A stretch of 64,000 nucleotides of DNA, taken from NCBI RefSeq assembly GCF_003240565.2, contig NZ_CP117256.1, positions 744,001 through 808,000 of the forward strand, given 5' to 3'. How positions within the stretch are numbered: the stretch's first letter is position 1; every line of letters starts with the position of its first letter. A program made the position numbers and the translations under genes. Shown here piece after piece: positions 18,280-27,620 of this stretch. This DNA comes from Rhizobium tumorigenes (GTDB lineage: Bacteria; Pseudomonadota; Alphaproteobacteria; Rhizobiales; Rhizobiaceae). Below the pieces are notes generated by a model, which did not search any database, was not told the DNA's origin, and worked only from the letters and a program-made list of their open reading frames with translations.

Positions 18280-18770
18280 GTGCTTTGCTGTTCAGGGCGG
18301 TGTCGCCGCGTCGTGGCGACCGGACCACGCCCGATTTGTTCAGATCTTGAAAACCGCAAGGACGATCGCCTCGCGCAAGCTCACCTCAGCGGCCGGAGCG
18401 GCGATTGGGTCGAGCTCAATTGTGGGCTACGAACTGTCATGTCCGCACGCGGCGGATTTGGCTCCTTGCTACTGGCAGCGTATCGGGGCGACGAGCTGGT
18501 CTACGTGGGCAGCGTGGGAACCGGATTTGATGAGCGACAGGCTGTCGATCTGCGGACCTCCATTGATCGGCTGCCATAGAAAAAGAAGCAGCCGCCAGTT
18601 CCATACCCCGACAAGCGCAAAGTAGTGTGGATCGCGCCTACCCTTATTGCCGAAATCGAGTATCGTGCGTGGACCACTGACCAAAAACGGAGGTATTCGG
18701 CTTTCAAGGGCCTTCGGAAAAGCAGGGCAATGCGGATGTTACCGTGTCGTCGAAGACGATGGAGTTTAAG
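18280..18770 (+). pseudogene. C-terminal fragment of an ATP-dependent DNA ligase (LigD type)
   Basis: One frame carries WVELNCGLRTVMSARGGFGS, then LLLAAYRGDELVYVGSVGTGFDERQAVDL, matching the oligonucleotide-binding domain of LigD ligases. After a frame change near 18,575 it reads PPVPYPDKRKVVWIAPTLIA, then EIEYRAWTTDQKRRYSAFKGLR, the ligase C-terminal motif VI region. No ligase core (KxDG) is present upstream, so only the end of a non-homologous end-joining ligase gene remains. Confidence 0.8.
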
Positions 18771-18815
18771 GCCGAAAGCCGATAAGGTCGTCTCGGATTG
18801 AACTAACGGTGTCGA

Positions 18816-19064
18816 ATGCTGCTGGAAGCGCTCAAAGAACGATGGAAAGCTATCGAGGAAATCGGTTCCGACGCTGAAAAGCGCGGCGAAGTCCTCGGCT
18901 CCGTTCCGTCCTGGCAACCAGCCATCGAAGGAGAGACGTTTGATTTCCCTCCCACGCCTACCCCTCTCCCTTCTAGAACCGAAATTCGCAAGCTTCGTGA
19001 CATGAAGCGCGTGCATTTGCGGACAAACCTCGGTAGGGGCAGGAAAAAGAGAGCGGCTGGTTAG
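18816..19064 (+). CDS. possible antitoxin encoded before a Zeta-type toxin
   Basis: An 82-residue frame starting ATG 18816 (MLLEALKERWKAIEEIGSDA...LPSRTEIRKLRDMKRVHLRTNLGRGRKKRAAG). Hydrophilic, with a helical N-terminus and a very basic C-terminus. It ends a few bases before the P-loop kinase remnant, the position of the antitoxin in such pairs. No family name is recognised, and the role is inferred from position only. Confidence 0.45.
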   Translation: MLLEALKERWKAIEEIGSDAEKRGEVLGSVPSWQPAIEGETFDFPPTPTPLPSRTEIRKLRDMKRVHLRTNLGRGRKKRAAG

Positions 19065-19070
19065 CTCTCC

Positions 19071-19677
19071 ATGTCAAAGCCGATCTGCACGACTTTGGCG
19101 GTCCCAACGGGTCCGGTAAATCCTCCCTATATGAAAAGTATCGTCCCGCTGGCGATTTCGTGAACACGGACGAAATCCAGAAGAGCTTGCCTCAAGGGTT
19201 GGCAAAGCGCAAACCGGGTAAAGGCTGGCCGGATAGCGATCACGCGCATCAACCAGTTGATTGCCGCGAAGGCAGATTTCGTTTTCGAAACCACTCTCAG
19301 CAGCGAGCATTCGATCAAGGTCATCGAGCGAGCGAAAGAAGCTGGCTTCCTGGTCAACATGATCTTCGTGTGCCTGGATACCGCGACGCGGAACGTCGAG
19401 CGCGTGCGGTTTCGCGTAGCCGACGGCGGTCACGACATTCCAGAGGAGGTAATCATCGGACGCTACGAAGCGGCGTTTGAAAACCTACCCCCGAGCCCTT
19501 CATGTGGTCGATGAAGCCGTTCTCATCGATAATTCCCGTAAAAGGCCTTTGATCGTTGCAGCGATGGAAGACAGCAAAGCCATTCAGGTCCATTACGAGG
19601 GTTCAGAATTGCATGACAGGCTCCTCGACATCGTTGAGGATGTGGAAGAAAATCGATCAACGCGGTCGCTGCACTAG
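19071..19677 (+). pseudogene. Zeta-toxin/AAA kinase family gene, frameshifted at least twice
   Basis: Frame one reads VKADLHDFGGPNGSGKSSLY (Walker A) and GDFVNTDEIQKSLPQGLAKR. A second frame (from about 19,235) reads RINQLIAAKADFVFETTLSS, then VIERAKEAGFLVNMIFVCLDTATRNVERVRFRVADGGHDIPEEVIIGRYEAAFENLP. A third carries LPRALHVVDEAVLIDNSRKRP and the C-terminal tail to 19,677. Together these rebuild a complete Zeta-type kinase of roughly 200 residues, the type that phosphorylates UDP-N-acetyl sugars in known Zeta toxins. The frame changes near 19,230 and 19,480 inactivate it. Confidence 0.8.
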
Positions 19678-20446
19678 AATCCAGCGGTTTGGGCGCCCCG
19701 CCCCCGAACGGCCGGAGCTTTAAGAGGTGTGGTGGCGTTTCGCGATTCCGGCTATGTTGCCGTGCTCCGCCACGACCCAGCCGCCAGTGACGTGTATTTC
19801 CACGAGTTTAGGCATCAGAATGAGGCGGGCGACCGAGCGAAATCTTGCCTTCGTTTCGTCCTGCCACGCTGCAAAGGAATGGAATAAGCTTGGGGCTTCA
19901 ACGCGACGATTACGATCAAACCGCCCGTAGAAGCCCCACCGTGCGGCGCCCAGCGGGCCATCTCGTGGAAAAGCGTCCAGACAGAGGGGTTTGAAGATTG
20001 TCCCAATCGTGCGGTGCCGTGTCCAGTACACGCCTATAGGAGGTTGCTGCTGACCTCAGTGGGTGCGATCATCGCGCCGATTGTAGACGATCCCAAGAAT
20101 TTGCGGCGTCCTTGCGTCCCATAAGTCTCGCGATTTTCGGTCATCGTAACTCTGCATATAAACAGTCGTGTTTGATCCGGTGGTGACGGAGGTAGGGGCT
20201 TGGTGGGCCGGGTTGGGCGTTATTCGTCGGCCCTTGGCCTTATCAATGCCTGCAAAGCGGGGGTGCTGGCCTCCGGATTGCTAGGGGGGTCACGCTTGGA
20301 GCGAAACGACACTCCAGGGCCAGCAAGCTAATAGTCACGGATACTTTGTGTTGTAGCAAGTCACGATTTTGTTGAGCGTGGCTTTAAGGAACAGATGCTC
20401 GCCACACCCTCCCCACGCGGCAAGGCGTTCCAACGGCGTCGATGGA
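19678..20446. other. gene-free stretch before the IS256 fragment
   Basis: No supported gene. A leftward open frame at 19,720-20,031 has no recognised family. A G-rich segment lies at about 20,270-20,290. Confidence 0.45.
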
Positions 20447-20710
20447 TCGTGTCCCGGCTCGTGGTGTCGCTGGGTTTTATAGCCACCGGTGTTTTCCGAT
20501 AGGGTCGGGTTGCTCATGACCAACCTGAAGGACATCACCGATGACCGACGATATGATGAACCTGCGCTCGCTTGTTGAGAAGAGCGCCGATGCCGATTTG
20601 CTGCGCGAGATGATTGGCTTTGCCGCCGAGAAGCTGATGGCACTGGAAGTAGGCGCTGCGACGGGCGCGGGCTATGGCGAGAAGACCGCCCTTCGTCTTG
20701 TCCAACGCAT
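20447..20710 (+). mobile_element. IS256-family left-end fragment
   Basis: From a conserved left end (GATCGTGTCCCGGCTCGTGG at 20,447) through the leader to the transposase start at 20,541, the copy reads MTDDMMNLRSLVEKSADADL, LREMIGFAAEKLMALEVGAA, then GAGYGEK. It departs from IS256 sequence at about 20,710. It is a clear paralogue of the fragment at 28,405-28,808, with the same left boundary. Only the transposase N-terminus remains. Confidence 0.85.
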
Positions 20711-20999
20711 CGAGGAAAGCGCCCGCGACAAATTCGAACGCCTGCTGGCCGTTCCATTCGTTGCCGCGACTGTTGCCCAGATCCAGAGGATTTGGGATGG
20801 CGGCAAGCGTTCCGAGAGCCTCTACCTTCGCGATGTCCGAGGCCTTAGCCGTGAGACGCAGGTCCATTTCAGCAATGCGTTCCGTTCGGAGGGCATGACG
20901 CCTTACGATGACAAGAAGGAGTATTCGAACCGTGGCGGCATCATGCTTGCCATGCGCGATCTCGCAGGCAATGTTACGGGTAACCCTGTCGCCATGATG

Positions 21000-21557
21000 G
21001 GGGACGGCGCGGAATGTCGGATCGACATCCTGCAGGAGGTCGAGCATAGGCGGCAGGCTATCCATGATCTCCGCGGAGATGGCGAAATCCTGCGCTATGT
21101 CGGCATCCCCTGTCATGAGGACGGCAGTCGGGAGACGGATACCGAGGACGCCGCTATAGCATCCGAAAGCGGCCGACCCGACGAGGATACCCCCGCAGAC
21201 GGAATAGGCCAGCCCTTGCGAGCGTTTCGATGATTTTGCCTTGAAACGGCTCGGGCGCGTTCAAACCGCCCTCCCGCAGGAGCTATTCACGAGCCGACGA
21301 TTTTGCTTCAGGCTGGATTTCACCTGTCCAAATGTCTCGATCCGCTTCGTTATTTCTTCATCAGACTTCGGACCGACATAGGACCGCTTCTTGCTGCCGC
21401 CGTCTTGTGGTAGATCGAAATACCAGTAGTCCTTGCCTTTGACGGGGACCGTGACGAAGTTCCCCCGCAGGGGAAAGTCGGCCTCGAATTGAGCGTCGAA
21501 TGTCCGCTGGCCGAGTTCGGCAAGCATCGTCGAGTACATGGGATCAATGCGCTTCAT
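21000..21557 (-). pseudogene. GSU2403-like nucleotidyltransferase-fold gene, frameshifted
   Basis: ATG 21557 opens MKRIDPMYSTMLAELGQRTF, DAQFEADFPLRGNFVTVPVK, and GKDYWYFDLPQDGGSKKRSY, the typical start of this family. The primary frame stops near 21,262. A second frame covers the gap (LLREGGLNAPEPFQGKIIET, then LARAGLFRLRG), and near 21,205 the first frame resumes with ILVGSAAFGCYSGVLGIRLP, then TGDADIAQDFAISAEIMDSLPPMLDLLQDVDPTFRAVPHH. Two compensating frameshifts therefore garble about 28 codons, and the C-terminal half beyond about 21,000 is not recognisable. Relatives are often listed with toxin-antitoxin or defence nucleotidyltransferases. Confidence 0.75.
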
Positions 21558-21982
21558 CGTTGACTCCTAGTCGAGTTATTACTTTTCGCAAAAAGGTTAT
21601 AACGCGCTATTCCTTCGAACCATTCGCCGGCATCAACTCCGCCAGACCGTCCCGCTTGCCGACATCACGGTTTACCACATGGAGCAGCGTGGCGGGCTAC
21701 CGCACAGGTTCTGTCTGACGTCCCGTTGCGTCGAATAGGGTCTTGCGGGTTGCGGTCTCTGGCCTTGAGATGTGGATGAAGCCTGCCGTGTCGCGCCATC
21801 GCGGTCGCTTTCGTCGTAACAGGTTTTGCCTATGATCGCCTAAGAGATCGAGCTATATCGGACAGCTTCAAGGCGCAACTTCGCTCGCTGGACGCAAGAT
21901 CACGTCTTCAAGGGCAACAATCCGGAAGATGGTTTTTGGAATGGAAGACCGAAATCGTGTCATTACGCTAAGGTGAGAGAGT
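21558..21982. other. gene-free stretch with one copy of a dispersed repeat
   Basis: No supported gene. It ends with repeat copy A (21,931-21,979), which includes the AGGTGAGAG ribosome-binding region of the next SDR gene. Confidence 0.5.
21931..21979 (+). repeat. dispersed repeat, copy A
   Basis: About 46 bases match 32,991-33,038 at roughly 80 percent by eye; the central GGAAGACCGAAATCG is identical. In one frame both copies read W-x-L-E-x-K-T-E-I-x-S-L-R-stop, so they may be the tail of a once-shared gene. Confidence 0.7.
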
Positions 21983-22732
21983 ATGCTGGACATCAGAGGA
22001 ACAACGTCGATCGTCACCGGGGGCACCTCGGGGATCGGCTATGCGACGGCCAGGGAACTGATTGGCAGGGGCGCGAACCTGGTCATCAACTCGCGAACTG
22101 CCAGCGCGCGATTTGCGGAGCTGGTTGCCGAGGGTGAGAAAGTTGGCATCCGCGTCCTTCACGTTACGGGGGACATGCGGGATCCGGAAGCATCCAACGC
22201 AATTTGTTCGAAGGCCATGTCCGAATTCGGCCGGATCGACAGCGTCGTCCATTGTGCCGGCGGCCCGGCCCCTGGCGCTGCCGTCGATATGCCTACTGAA
22301 AACTGGACCGACGCCTTCGACGTCCATGTCCACTCCGCCTTCCATCTGTTCCGGGCAGCGCACCCGTGCTTGGCCGCGCGGGGCGGCGCGGTGGTTCTGC
22401 TCTCGTCAGCGGCTGCTCTGCGTGGATGTCCGGGCAACACCGCCTATCAGGTCGTCAAGGCTGCCCTCATCCAGATGACCCGCGCCCTTGCCCGCGACCA
22501 CGCCGCCGAGGCGATCCGGGTGAACTGCGTTGCGCCCGGAATAATCCGGACACCGTTTCAAGACGGCATGACCGACGTCGCCAAGGCGAACAACATTGCA
22601 AACCGGATCCCATTGCAGCGCGAAGGCAGGGCCGAGGATGTCGCCGACGTCATCGTCCAGCTTATCGGCAATGAGTTCATGACGGGGGAGACCGTCGTTA
22701 TCGACGGTGGGATGTCGATGAGGATGGTTTGA
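21983..22732 (+). CDS. SDR-family oxidoreductase (FabG-like)
   Basis: A 249-residue classical SDR: TGGTSGIGYATA dinucleotide-binding motif at residues 12-19, a CAGG variant of the NAG motif, LLSSAAA (catalytic Ser), YQVVKAAL (catalytic Tyr/Lys), then VNCVAPGIIRTPF and the C-terminal TGETVVIDGGMSM typical of FabG-type enzymes. It resembles 3-oxoacyl-ACP or sugar/steroid dehydrogenases; the substrate is not inferable. A good AGGTGAGAG ribosome-binding site precedes ATG 21983. Confidence 0.92.
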   Translation: MLDIRGTTSIVTGGTSGIGYATARELIGRGANLVINSRTASARFAELVAEGEKVGIRVLHVTGDMRDPEASNAICSKAMSEFGRIDSVVHCAGGPAPGAAVDMPTENWTDAFDVHVHSAFHLFRAAHPCLAARGGAVVLLSSAAALRGCPGNTAYQVVKAALIQMTRALARDHAAEAIRVNCVAPGIIRTPFQDGMTDVAKANNIANRIPLQREGRAEDVADVIVQLIGNEFMTGETVVIDGGMSMRMV

Positions 22733-22909
22733 CGGCGTTGATGTTTGTGTCTGTCATAGGAAGCCGCAGCGCTCCCTATGCAGCGCGCGTGTCGCCAGGC
22801 ATTCGGTACCATGACGAGCAGAAATGCCTACCGCCTCCTGGGGTGGCGCTCCAGGGTTCTGGTCACGGACACCGTGCCAGAGACCCTTTATCGCCGGGTA
22901 GAGAGCGAT

Positions 22910-23173
22910 ATGTCGACCAAATGATCAGCGGTTCGACGGCAGACACCCATCGCTGGCCTACGCAGACACCATATCCCAGATCGCCGCATTAGCAGCGTCG
23001 GTTCGCCGCCAATGTCCCCCAAAATTTTACAGTTCCGTCGATCCAGGTTGAGTGCCGACCAAAATGAGGATCTGGAGCACCAGGCAGCTCCGAAACCGGG
23101 CAAAAAGCCAAAGCTGGCTGGCCGTTAGCGATAATCCATCCGAGGCGAGCGGCGGGAAACGCCTGGCGCTTTG
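22910..23173 (+). pseudogene. decayed C-terminal copy of the SDR at 7236
   Basis: From 22,956 one frame reads AYADTISQIAALAASVRRQC, PPKFYSSVDPG, a stop, VPTKMRI, then QSWLAVSDNPSEASG. The intact SDR has AYAETKLQIAALAAAIGRHW, SNSVDPGWVSTKM and QSWLAASDDPSAKVSG. A weaker match to GGGGSLADIDW precedes it in another frame. There is at least one stop and one frameshift, and the N-terminal two thirds are missing. Confidence 0.85.
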
Positions 23174-23224
23174 AATGTCCCCGGCCGGTCTCTGCAGGCT
23201 TGCCGTCAGCTCCCGTCGCCCTTT

Positions 23225-24247
23225 CTATGATCGCTCTGCCACCTTCACCAGAAGCTTGCCGAAATTTTTCCCCTGCAGCATCCCGATCAGCGCCTCGGGA
23301 GCACTCTCCAGTCCCGCGACGACGTCCTCGCGATACTTGATCCGACCGGAGTTGACCAGCGGACCGACCTCGGCCTCGAACGCCGCATAGTGTTCGCTGA
23401 CGAACTCGGTCTGGATGAACCCACGGATAGTGAGGCTCCGTCTCAGGATGGCCGACATCATCGCCGGCACGTTGTCTTGCTCGGACCCCACCACTCCGTT
23501 GTAGTTGGCGACCAGACCGCAGACGGGAACGCGGGCGTAAAGATTTAGAAGCGGCATCACCGCCTCCCAGACAGGTCCGCCGACATTCTCGAAATAGACG
23601 TCGATACCCTTCGGGCAGGCCTGCTCCAGGTCCGTCTTGAAATCCTTTGAGCGGTGATCGACGACTGCGTCAAAGCCCAGCTCGTCGCGGACGTAGTCTA
23701 GCTTCTGCTGACCGCCGACGATGCCGACAGCCCGCGCGCCAGCCAGCTTGGCAAGCTGGCCGACCATGGAGCCAACGGGTCCCGATGCGGCAGCGACCAC
23801 GACGGTCTCCCCCGCTTTGGGCCGACCGATAACCTTCATGCCGGTATAGGCGGTAAAGCCTGGCATTCCAAGGACGCCGATCGCGGTGCTGATAGGGGCG
23901 CCTTTCGTGTCGACATGGCGGATCGCGTCGGCCTTCATGACGGCACCCGTGCACCATCCCGTACGGGACCGCACGATGTCGCCAGGCTTGAAGTCGGCAT
24001 GCCGGGAGCGCGCGACCTCACAAACCGACTCGCCCTCCATGGTGCCATCGACGGGTGTGGGAGCTGCATAGGATTTCGCGTCGCTCATGCGGCCGCGCAT
24101 GTAGGGATCCAGTGAGAGGTAGAGAACCTTGAGCGTGACCTCGCCTTCGGCAGCATCGGGAAGCTCGGCACTTTCCAGCCGGAAGTTCTCGGAGGTGGGA
24201 GCGCCCTTGGGCCTGCTCGCAAGGACCACGCGTTGAATGGTCGTCAT
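23225..24247 (-). CDS. NADP-dependent medium-chain oxidoreductase, CurA-like
   Basis: ATG 24247 gives 340 residues (MTTIQRVVLASRPKGAPTSE). Family marks are LSLDPYMRGRMSD near residue 50, GVLGMPGFTAYTGM, the NADP-binding VVVAAASGPVGSMVGQLAKLAGAR, KGIDVYFENVGG, and the C-terminal EALIGMLQGKNFGKLLVKV. It is a zinc-free member of the MDR superfamily, related to curcumin/2-alkenal reductases and prostaglandin reductases, which reduce C=C bonds next to carbonyls. A longer in-frame extension to 24,421 is less likely. It is convergent with the SDR remnant and has no obvious operon partner. Confidence 0.92.
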   Translation of the reverse strand: MTTIQRVVLASRPKGAPTSENFRLESAELPDAAEGEVTLKVLYLSLDPYMRGRMSDAKSYAAPTPVDGTMEGESVCEVARSRHADFKPGDIVRSRTGWCTGAVMKADAIRHVDTKGAPISTAIGVLGMPGFTAYTGMKVIGRPKAGETVVVAAASGPVGSMVGQLAKLAGARAVGIVGGQQKLDYVRDELGFDAVVDHRSKDFKTDLEQACPKGIDVYFENVGGPVWEAVMPLLNLYARVPVCGLVANYNGVVGSEQDNVPAMMSAILRRSLTIRGFIQTEFVSEHYAAFEAEVGPLVNSGRIKYREDVVAGLESAPEALIGMLQGKNFGKLLVKVAERS

Positions 24248-25188
24248 GTTTTTCGTCTTTCGTATTTCCAGGAGTGGCTGCGGGGGTCGGGTCGGATTAC
24301 GCCGCAGGATCGCCGTTGCCGGTGGCGGTTCGATGGTCATGCCACTTTCAAGCCAAGGGCCATCAGCAATCAGATTGAATGACGCCACAGAGGCGTTAGC
24401 ATTCGAAGCCCTCTCGTCCATGGTCTTGCAATAAACGTCGACTTACCAATGCCAGCCCAACAGCTGCTGATAACAACTAGCGACCTTCCGCCCACTTTCA
24501 AGGCGCGTAGACCCACACGCGGCATTCGATCACCTTGAGAGGCTGGATCGCACTTTTGCCGGGAAGCAGGACTTTGTCTGCGGCCTTGAGGGCAGCGCCA
24601 GCTCATTCAATCCTTGTTGGCGCCGATGGTCGCTGACCCGTTATCGCTGGAGCCGCTAGCGGCCTTGATCGTCACAATGCCGAGGCCCCGCAACACCGAT
24701 AGTCAGATCGCCATTCGTCTCCCGACCATCGAGGGCACCGTCGGTGATGACGCGTCGCGGGTAACGTGCTGCGTGGATCGCGGCGCAGCACGATCCACGC
24801 AATCTCGGTCCAATCCGCGCCGTACGCCCCGGGGCGAGGAGGCACCTACAGTCTGTCCGACCCCCGTTTTCTCACTCGAACTCTGAAAACCTCATCTTTT
24901 GCCGTGGTAACGACGTGAAGCGGCTTTGGGCTGACACCATATCTGATATCCACCTGTACGAACCGGGTAGGCCTTTGAAGCATCCAGCCGAACAAGCGCC
25001 AGGCATCCAAGACGATGAAGAATGATAGATGGGCTGACCATCGATGGGAGTATGCCGTTTTGCAAACCCGTTGCGACAGGCAAGTTTGAACACCGAAAGA
25101 ACCTGACCGAGTAAGGATCGATACAGTTAACTTTCGGCGAGTGGTCCACGCAAGGACGGTTGCGCCATAGTGAACAGCGCTTTTCAAT
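24248..25188. other. 940-base stretch without a supported gene
   Basis: Several short frames overlap. A leftward frame ending near 24,846 (VLDAWRLFGWMLQRPTRFVQVDIRYGV in part) looks protein-like but has no start or family that I can support. Confidence 0.4.
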
Positions 25189-25413
25189 TCAGTTCGAGTT
25201 TGCCGCAACCCACTGTCGGTTCGGCTTTGCTGCAAGATAGGCAACGTAGTCGTCGGAGGCGTCGGCAAAGAAAAGAGCCGCCTCCTGCTCGCGCCATCCA
25301 GCCTCCACCGCGTCGCGGATGAATGCGGTGAGTGCCAGCTTGCACATAGCCGCACATTCTTTCGAACGCTCCTTTTGATCGACGCTGAACCTGGGTGGAT
25401 GTATAAAGGTCAT
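25189..25413 (-). CDS. small hypothetical protein, paralogue of the next gene
   Basis: ATG 25413 gives 74 residues (MTFIHPPRFSVDQKERSKEC...ALTAFIRDAVEAGWREQEAALFFADASDDYVAYLAAKPNRQ). The core GW-x-E-x-E-x3-ALFFADASDDYV matches the neighbouring leftward gene at 25,498 (GWSEVEVTVALADAADEHVMVLAKSNRA). No named family was recognised. An upstream in-frame start at 25,446 exists. Confidence 0.6.
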   Translation of the reverse strand: MTFIHPPRFSVDQKERSKECAAMCKLALTAFIRDAVEAGWREQEAALFFADASDDYVAYLAAKPNRQWVAANSN

Positions 25414-25497
25414 GCCGGATGATGGCACAGCCTTTGGCGCTTGCAACCGAGAGCCTTTGTTAAGCTTACCAGGTAAGGTTAAAAGCCCCCCTTGATG

Positions 25498-25704
25498 TTA
25501 GTGGGCTGCAGCACGGTTGGACTTCGCCAGAACCATGACGTGCTCGTCTGCGGCATCAGCTAAGGCGACCGTTACTTCAACTTCAGACCAACCCTTGCCG
25601 CCCAAATTCGCAATAAGTTCGAACATGAACCTGTATACCTCTGTTCGGCAGTCAGTATTCGTTACATCACATTCGATTACTTTATTCAAATTTAAATTTT
25701 CCAC
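25498..25704 (-). CDS. small hypothetical protein, paralogue of the previous gene
   Basis: Sixty-eight residues: MENLNLNKVIECDVTNTDCR, then TEVYRFMFELIANLGGKGWS, EVEVTVALADAADEHVMVLA. Predicted helical and soluble. An AGAGAG-like ribosome-binding site precedes the ATG on the minus strand. It shares its C-terminal half with the 25,189 gene, so they are probably an old tandem duplication. The function is unknown. Confidence 0.62.
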   Translation of the reverse strand: MENLNLNKVIECDVTNTDCRTEVYRFMFELIANLGGKGWSEVEVTVALADAADEHVMVLAKSNRAAAH

Positions 25705-25970
25705 TTCTCTCTCCGTTTTGTTAGAGTCCGAGAATCACACAGCATACACTTTCTTCAAATCACGATTTGTGACTCCCAATAGTCCTGTATTGTATTCGGC
25801 GCCGAAAACACTACTTCTAGTATCTTTTTTAAGTTGCTGTTTTCTAATGAGATCTTGAACAATTCATCGACGTGCTATCTCCATCAACGGGATCGTGAGG
25901 GAAACATGGCATATATACGACGCCGAATAGGTTGCCGGTGTGCGGATTCCGCCACACCCGACGACCTGAT

Positions 25971-26411
25971 ATGAACCATCCTGCTCGCCCTGCGACGCCG
26001 AAGGGTTTGGTCGAACTTGTCGCCCAAATTGTTGCCTGCTACGTCCGCAAGCACGTTGTGCCTATGACAGATGTGTCAAATCTGATCACCATCGTCTGTT
26101 GTGCGCTCGACAGCTGCTCCGTCGTGGCAATGTCAGCGCCGCTGGTTGACCAACTGAAACCAGCGATTTCAGTGCGCAAGTCGGTCCGACGGGACCGCAT
26201 CACCTGCCTGGAATGCGGCGGTGACTTCAAATCGATGAAGCGTCATCTGACCATGTACCATTCAATTTCGCCCGACGATTATCGAGAGAAATGGAAGTTG
26301 CCTGCAGACTATCCGATGATTGCCCCCCTCTATTCGGAAGCGCGCTCGAAAATCGCTCGGGAACTCGGCCTGGGTCAAAAAAGGCGACGCGCGACACTCA
26401 AAGAGCCTTAG
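25971..26411 (+). CDS. Ros/MucR-family zinc-finger regulator, second copy
   Basis: ATG 25971 gives 146 residues: [54 protein letters not shown], then the finger CLECGGDFKSMKRHLTMYH with all four zinc ligands, and DDYREKWKLPADYPMIAPLYSEARSKIARELGLGQKRRR. The finger and tail are very close to the protein at 6199-6627, while the N-terminal halves have diverged. It probably binds AT-rich promoters, with exopolysaccharide genes a natural target. An upstream in-frame start at 25,932 was rejected because family members begin near 25,971. Confidence 0.92.
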   Translation: MNHPARPATPKGLVELVAQIVACYVRKHVVPMTDVSNLITIVCCALDSCSVVAMSAPLVDQLKPAISVRKSVRRDRITCLECGGDFKSMKRHLTMYHSISPDDYREKWKLPADYPMIAPLYSEARSKIARELGLGQKRRRATLKEP

Positions 26412-26622
26412 TCGAGCAGGCACGCAGCGCAGCTGAAGCCTTCTTGTTCTGGGGAGTTCAACGGCGGTGAGTGATCATCCGAATAAAATCACAATCCGAT
26501 ACTGTGCGCCTGAAAGCCGCACGGCTGTTTTCAACGAAGGGAGCGCGCTGGATCAGCGGTAGGGACCGACCCCGCTCATCAGGCGCCCCTCAGTCTGTTG
26601 CATCGTGTTGCAGGCGCCTCAC
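26412..26622. other. short intergenic stretch
   Basis: Nothing recognised. Confidence 0.4.
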
Positions 26623-26883
26623 TTAGCCTCCGACCGCATCGCTAACGCATTTCTTGGTGTATGACGTCCGTGCAGCGCCCGCCAGCGGTTTGCCATTTTT
26701 ATCTTTGGCCGAGCTATCGCAGGCAGCGGCAGCATCGTTGGTGCACTTCTTGAGCGACGAGGTCAGAGCCGCGCCGGCTAGCGGCTTACCATTCTTGTCG
26801 ATCGCCTTAGAGTTGCAGGTATCGGCGGCCTGCGCGGTAGCGGCGGAGAACACCAAGACAACGGCCAGCAAGATTTTTTTCAT
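26623..26883 (-). CDS. small secreted protein with two PsiF-like repeats
   Basis: 86 residues with a clear Sec signal (MKKILLAVVLVFSAATAQAA), then two similar units: C-x-S-K-A-I-DKNGKPLAGAALTSSLKKC and C-D-S-S-A-KDKNGKPLAGAARTSYTKKC, each with a bracketing Cys pair. The DKxGKPLxGAxxxSxxKKC pattern matches PsiF repeats, described from a phosphate-starvation-inducible E. coli protein. The repeats may each be closed by a disulfide in the periplasm. The function of the family is not established. Confidence 0.85.
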   Translation of the reverse strand: MKKILLAVVLVFSAATAQAADTCNSKAIDKNGKPLAGAALTSSLKKCTNDAAAACDSSAKDKNGKPLAGAARTSYTKKCVSDAVGG

Positions 26884-27620
26884 GGTTTTTCGCTTCCTTA
26901 GTTTACGTATTGAGGCCCATTTGGCATTGCCTGTCCAACACTCGCCACTTGTCCGACATCTAAAGCGCTTCCATGCGGTCTTCGCAACAAGGATGGCTAT
27001 AGCGCAGAAAAAAGGGGCGATCTAGCTATGACGCCCGTCCGCTTGAGGCAGCATGTCTATTTGCGGCGCCTCAGCGAAGTTTCAAACATCACGGGTACTC
27101 CATCCTGATCCTGCAAGGGGCTGCTCCCCCGCGCAACTGGAGCCTGACGGCAATATTGGCTTTGACCGTCTAGCTGAGGCTGTTGCTACCCTATTGGCCG
27201 CTATAGGCGATGCCTGCGCGGCGGCGAAATCTATGCCTGCGTCGAGGACGAGGCTGTCCTTGTCGAGCGCCGTGCCGATTGGTAAAATCGTCGCCGCCGC
27301 CAAGTGGAAGGACGACTGCGTCGCTCTCTCACCATAGGCGTGGCGCCAGCCAAGCGAATTGCGCGTCTTGGTGCCAAGACGGGCCGACGTGAAGTCCGTC
27401 GAAGTGCTTACACCTATCGTGGCAAAAGCAACCCCCGTATTCTCGGCGCCGCTCCGGCTAATTTGGGCAGTGGAGGAGCGAGTGAACCACTATTGAACAA
27501 GACTCGATGAAGATCCGGCCTCAACACAACTTACGATGCCTTGGTTTGTCCTGTGACACGGAGAGTTTTCATCGGCTTGAGTTGATTACCCTCAAACCAG
27601 GATGCCGCCATTGGGCTGTC
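26884..27620. other. gene-free stretch
   Basis: The promoter side of the PsiF-like gene, then only overlapping short frames between 27,030 and 27,510. None showed a family motif. Confidence 0.45.

Noticed and set aside
19720-20031. Leftward 103-codon frame
   Set aside because: Protein-like in part, but no ribosome-binding site or family recognised.
20541-21233. Single long rightward gene running through the IS256 fragment
   Set aside because: The first 55 codons are IS256 transposase and the rest is antisense to the nucleotidyltransferase remnant; the open frame is chance fusion.
24846-25355. Leftward 169-codon frame
   Set aside because: Mixed composition, overlaps a more credible small gene, no family.
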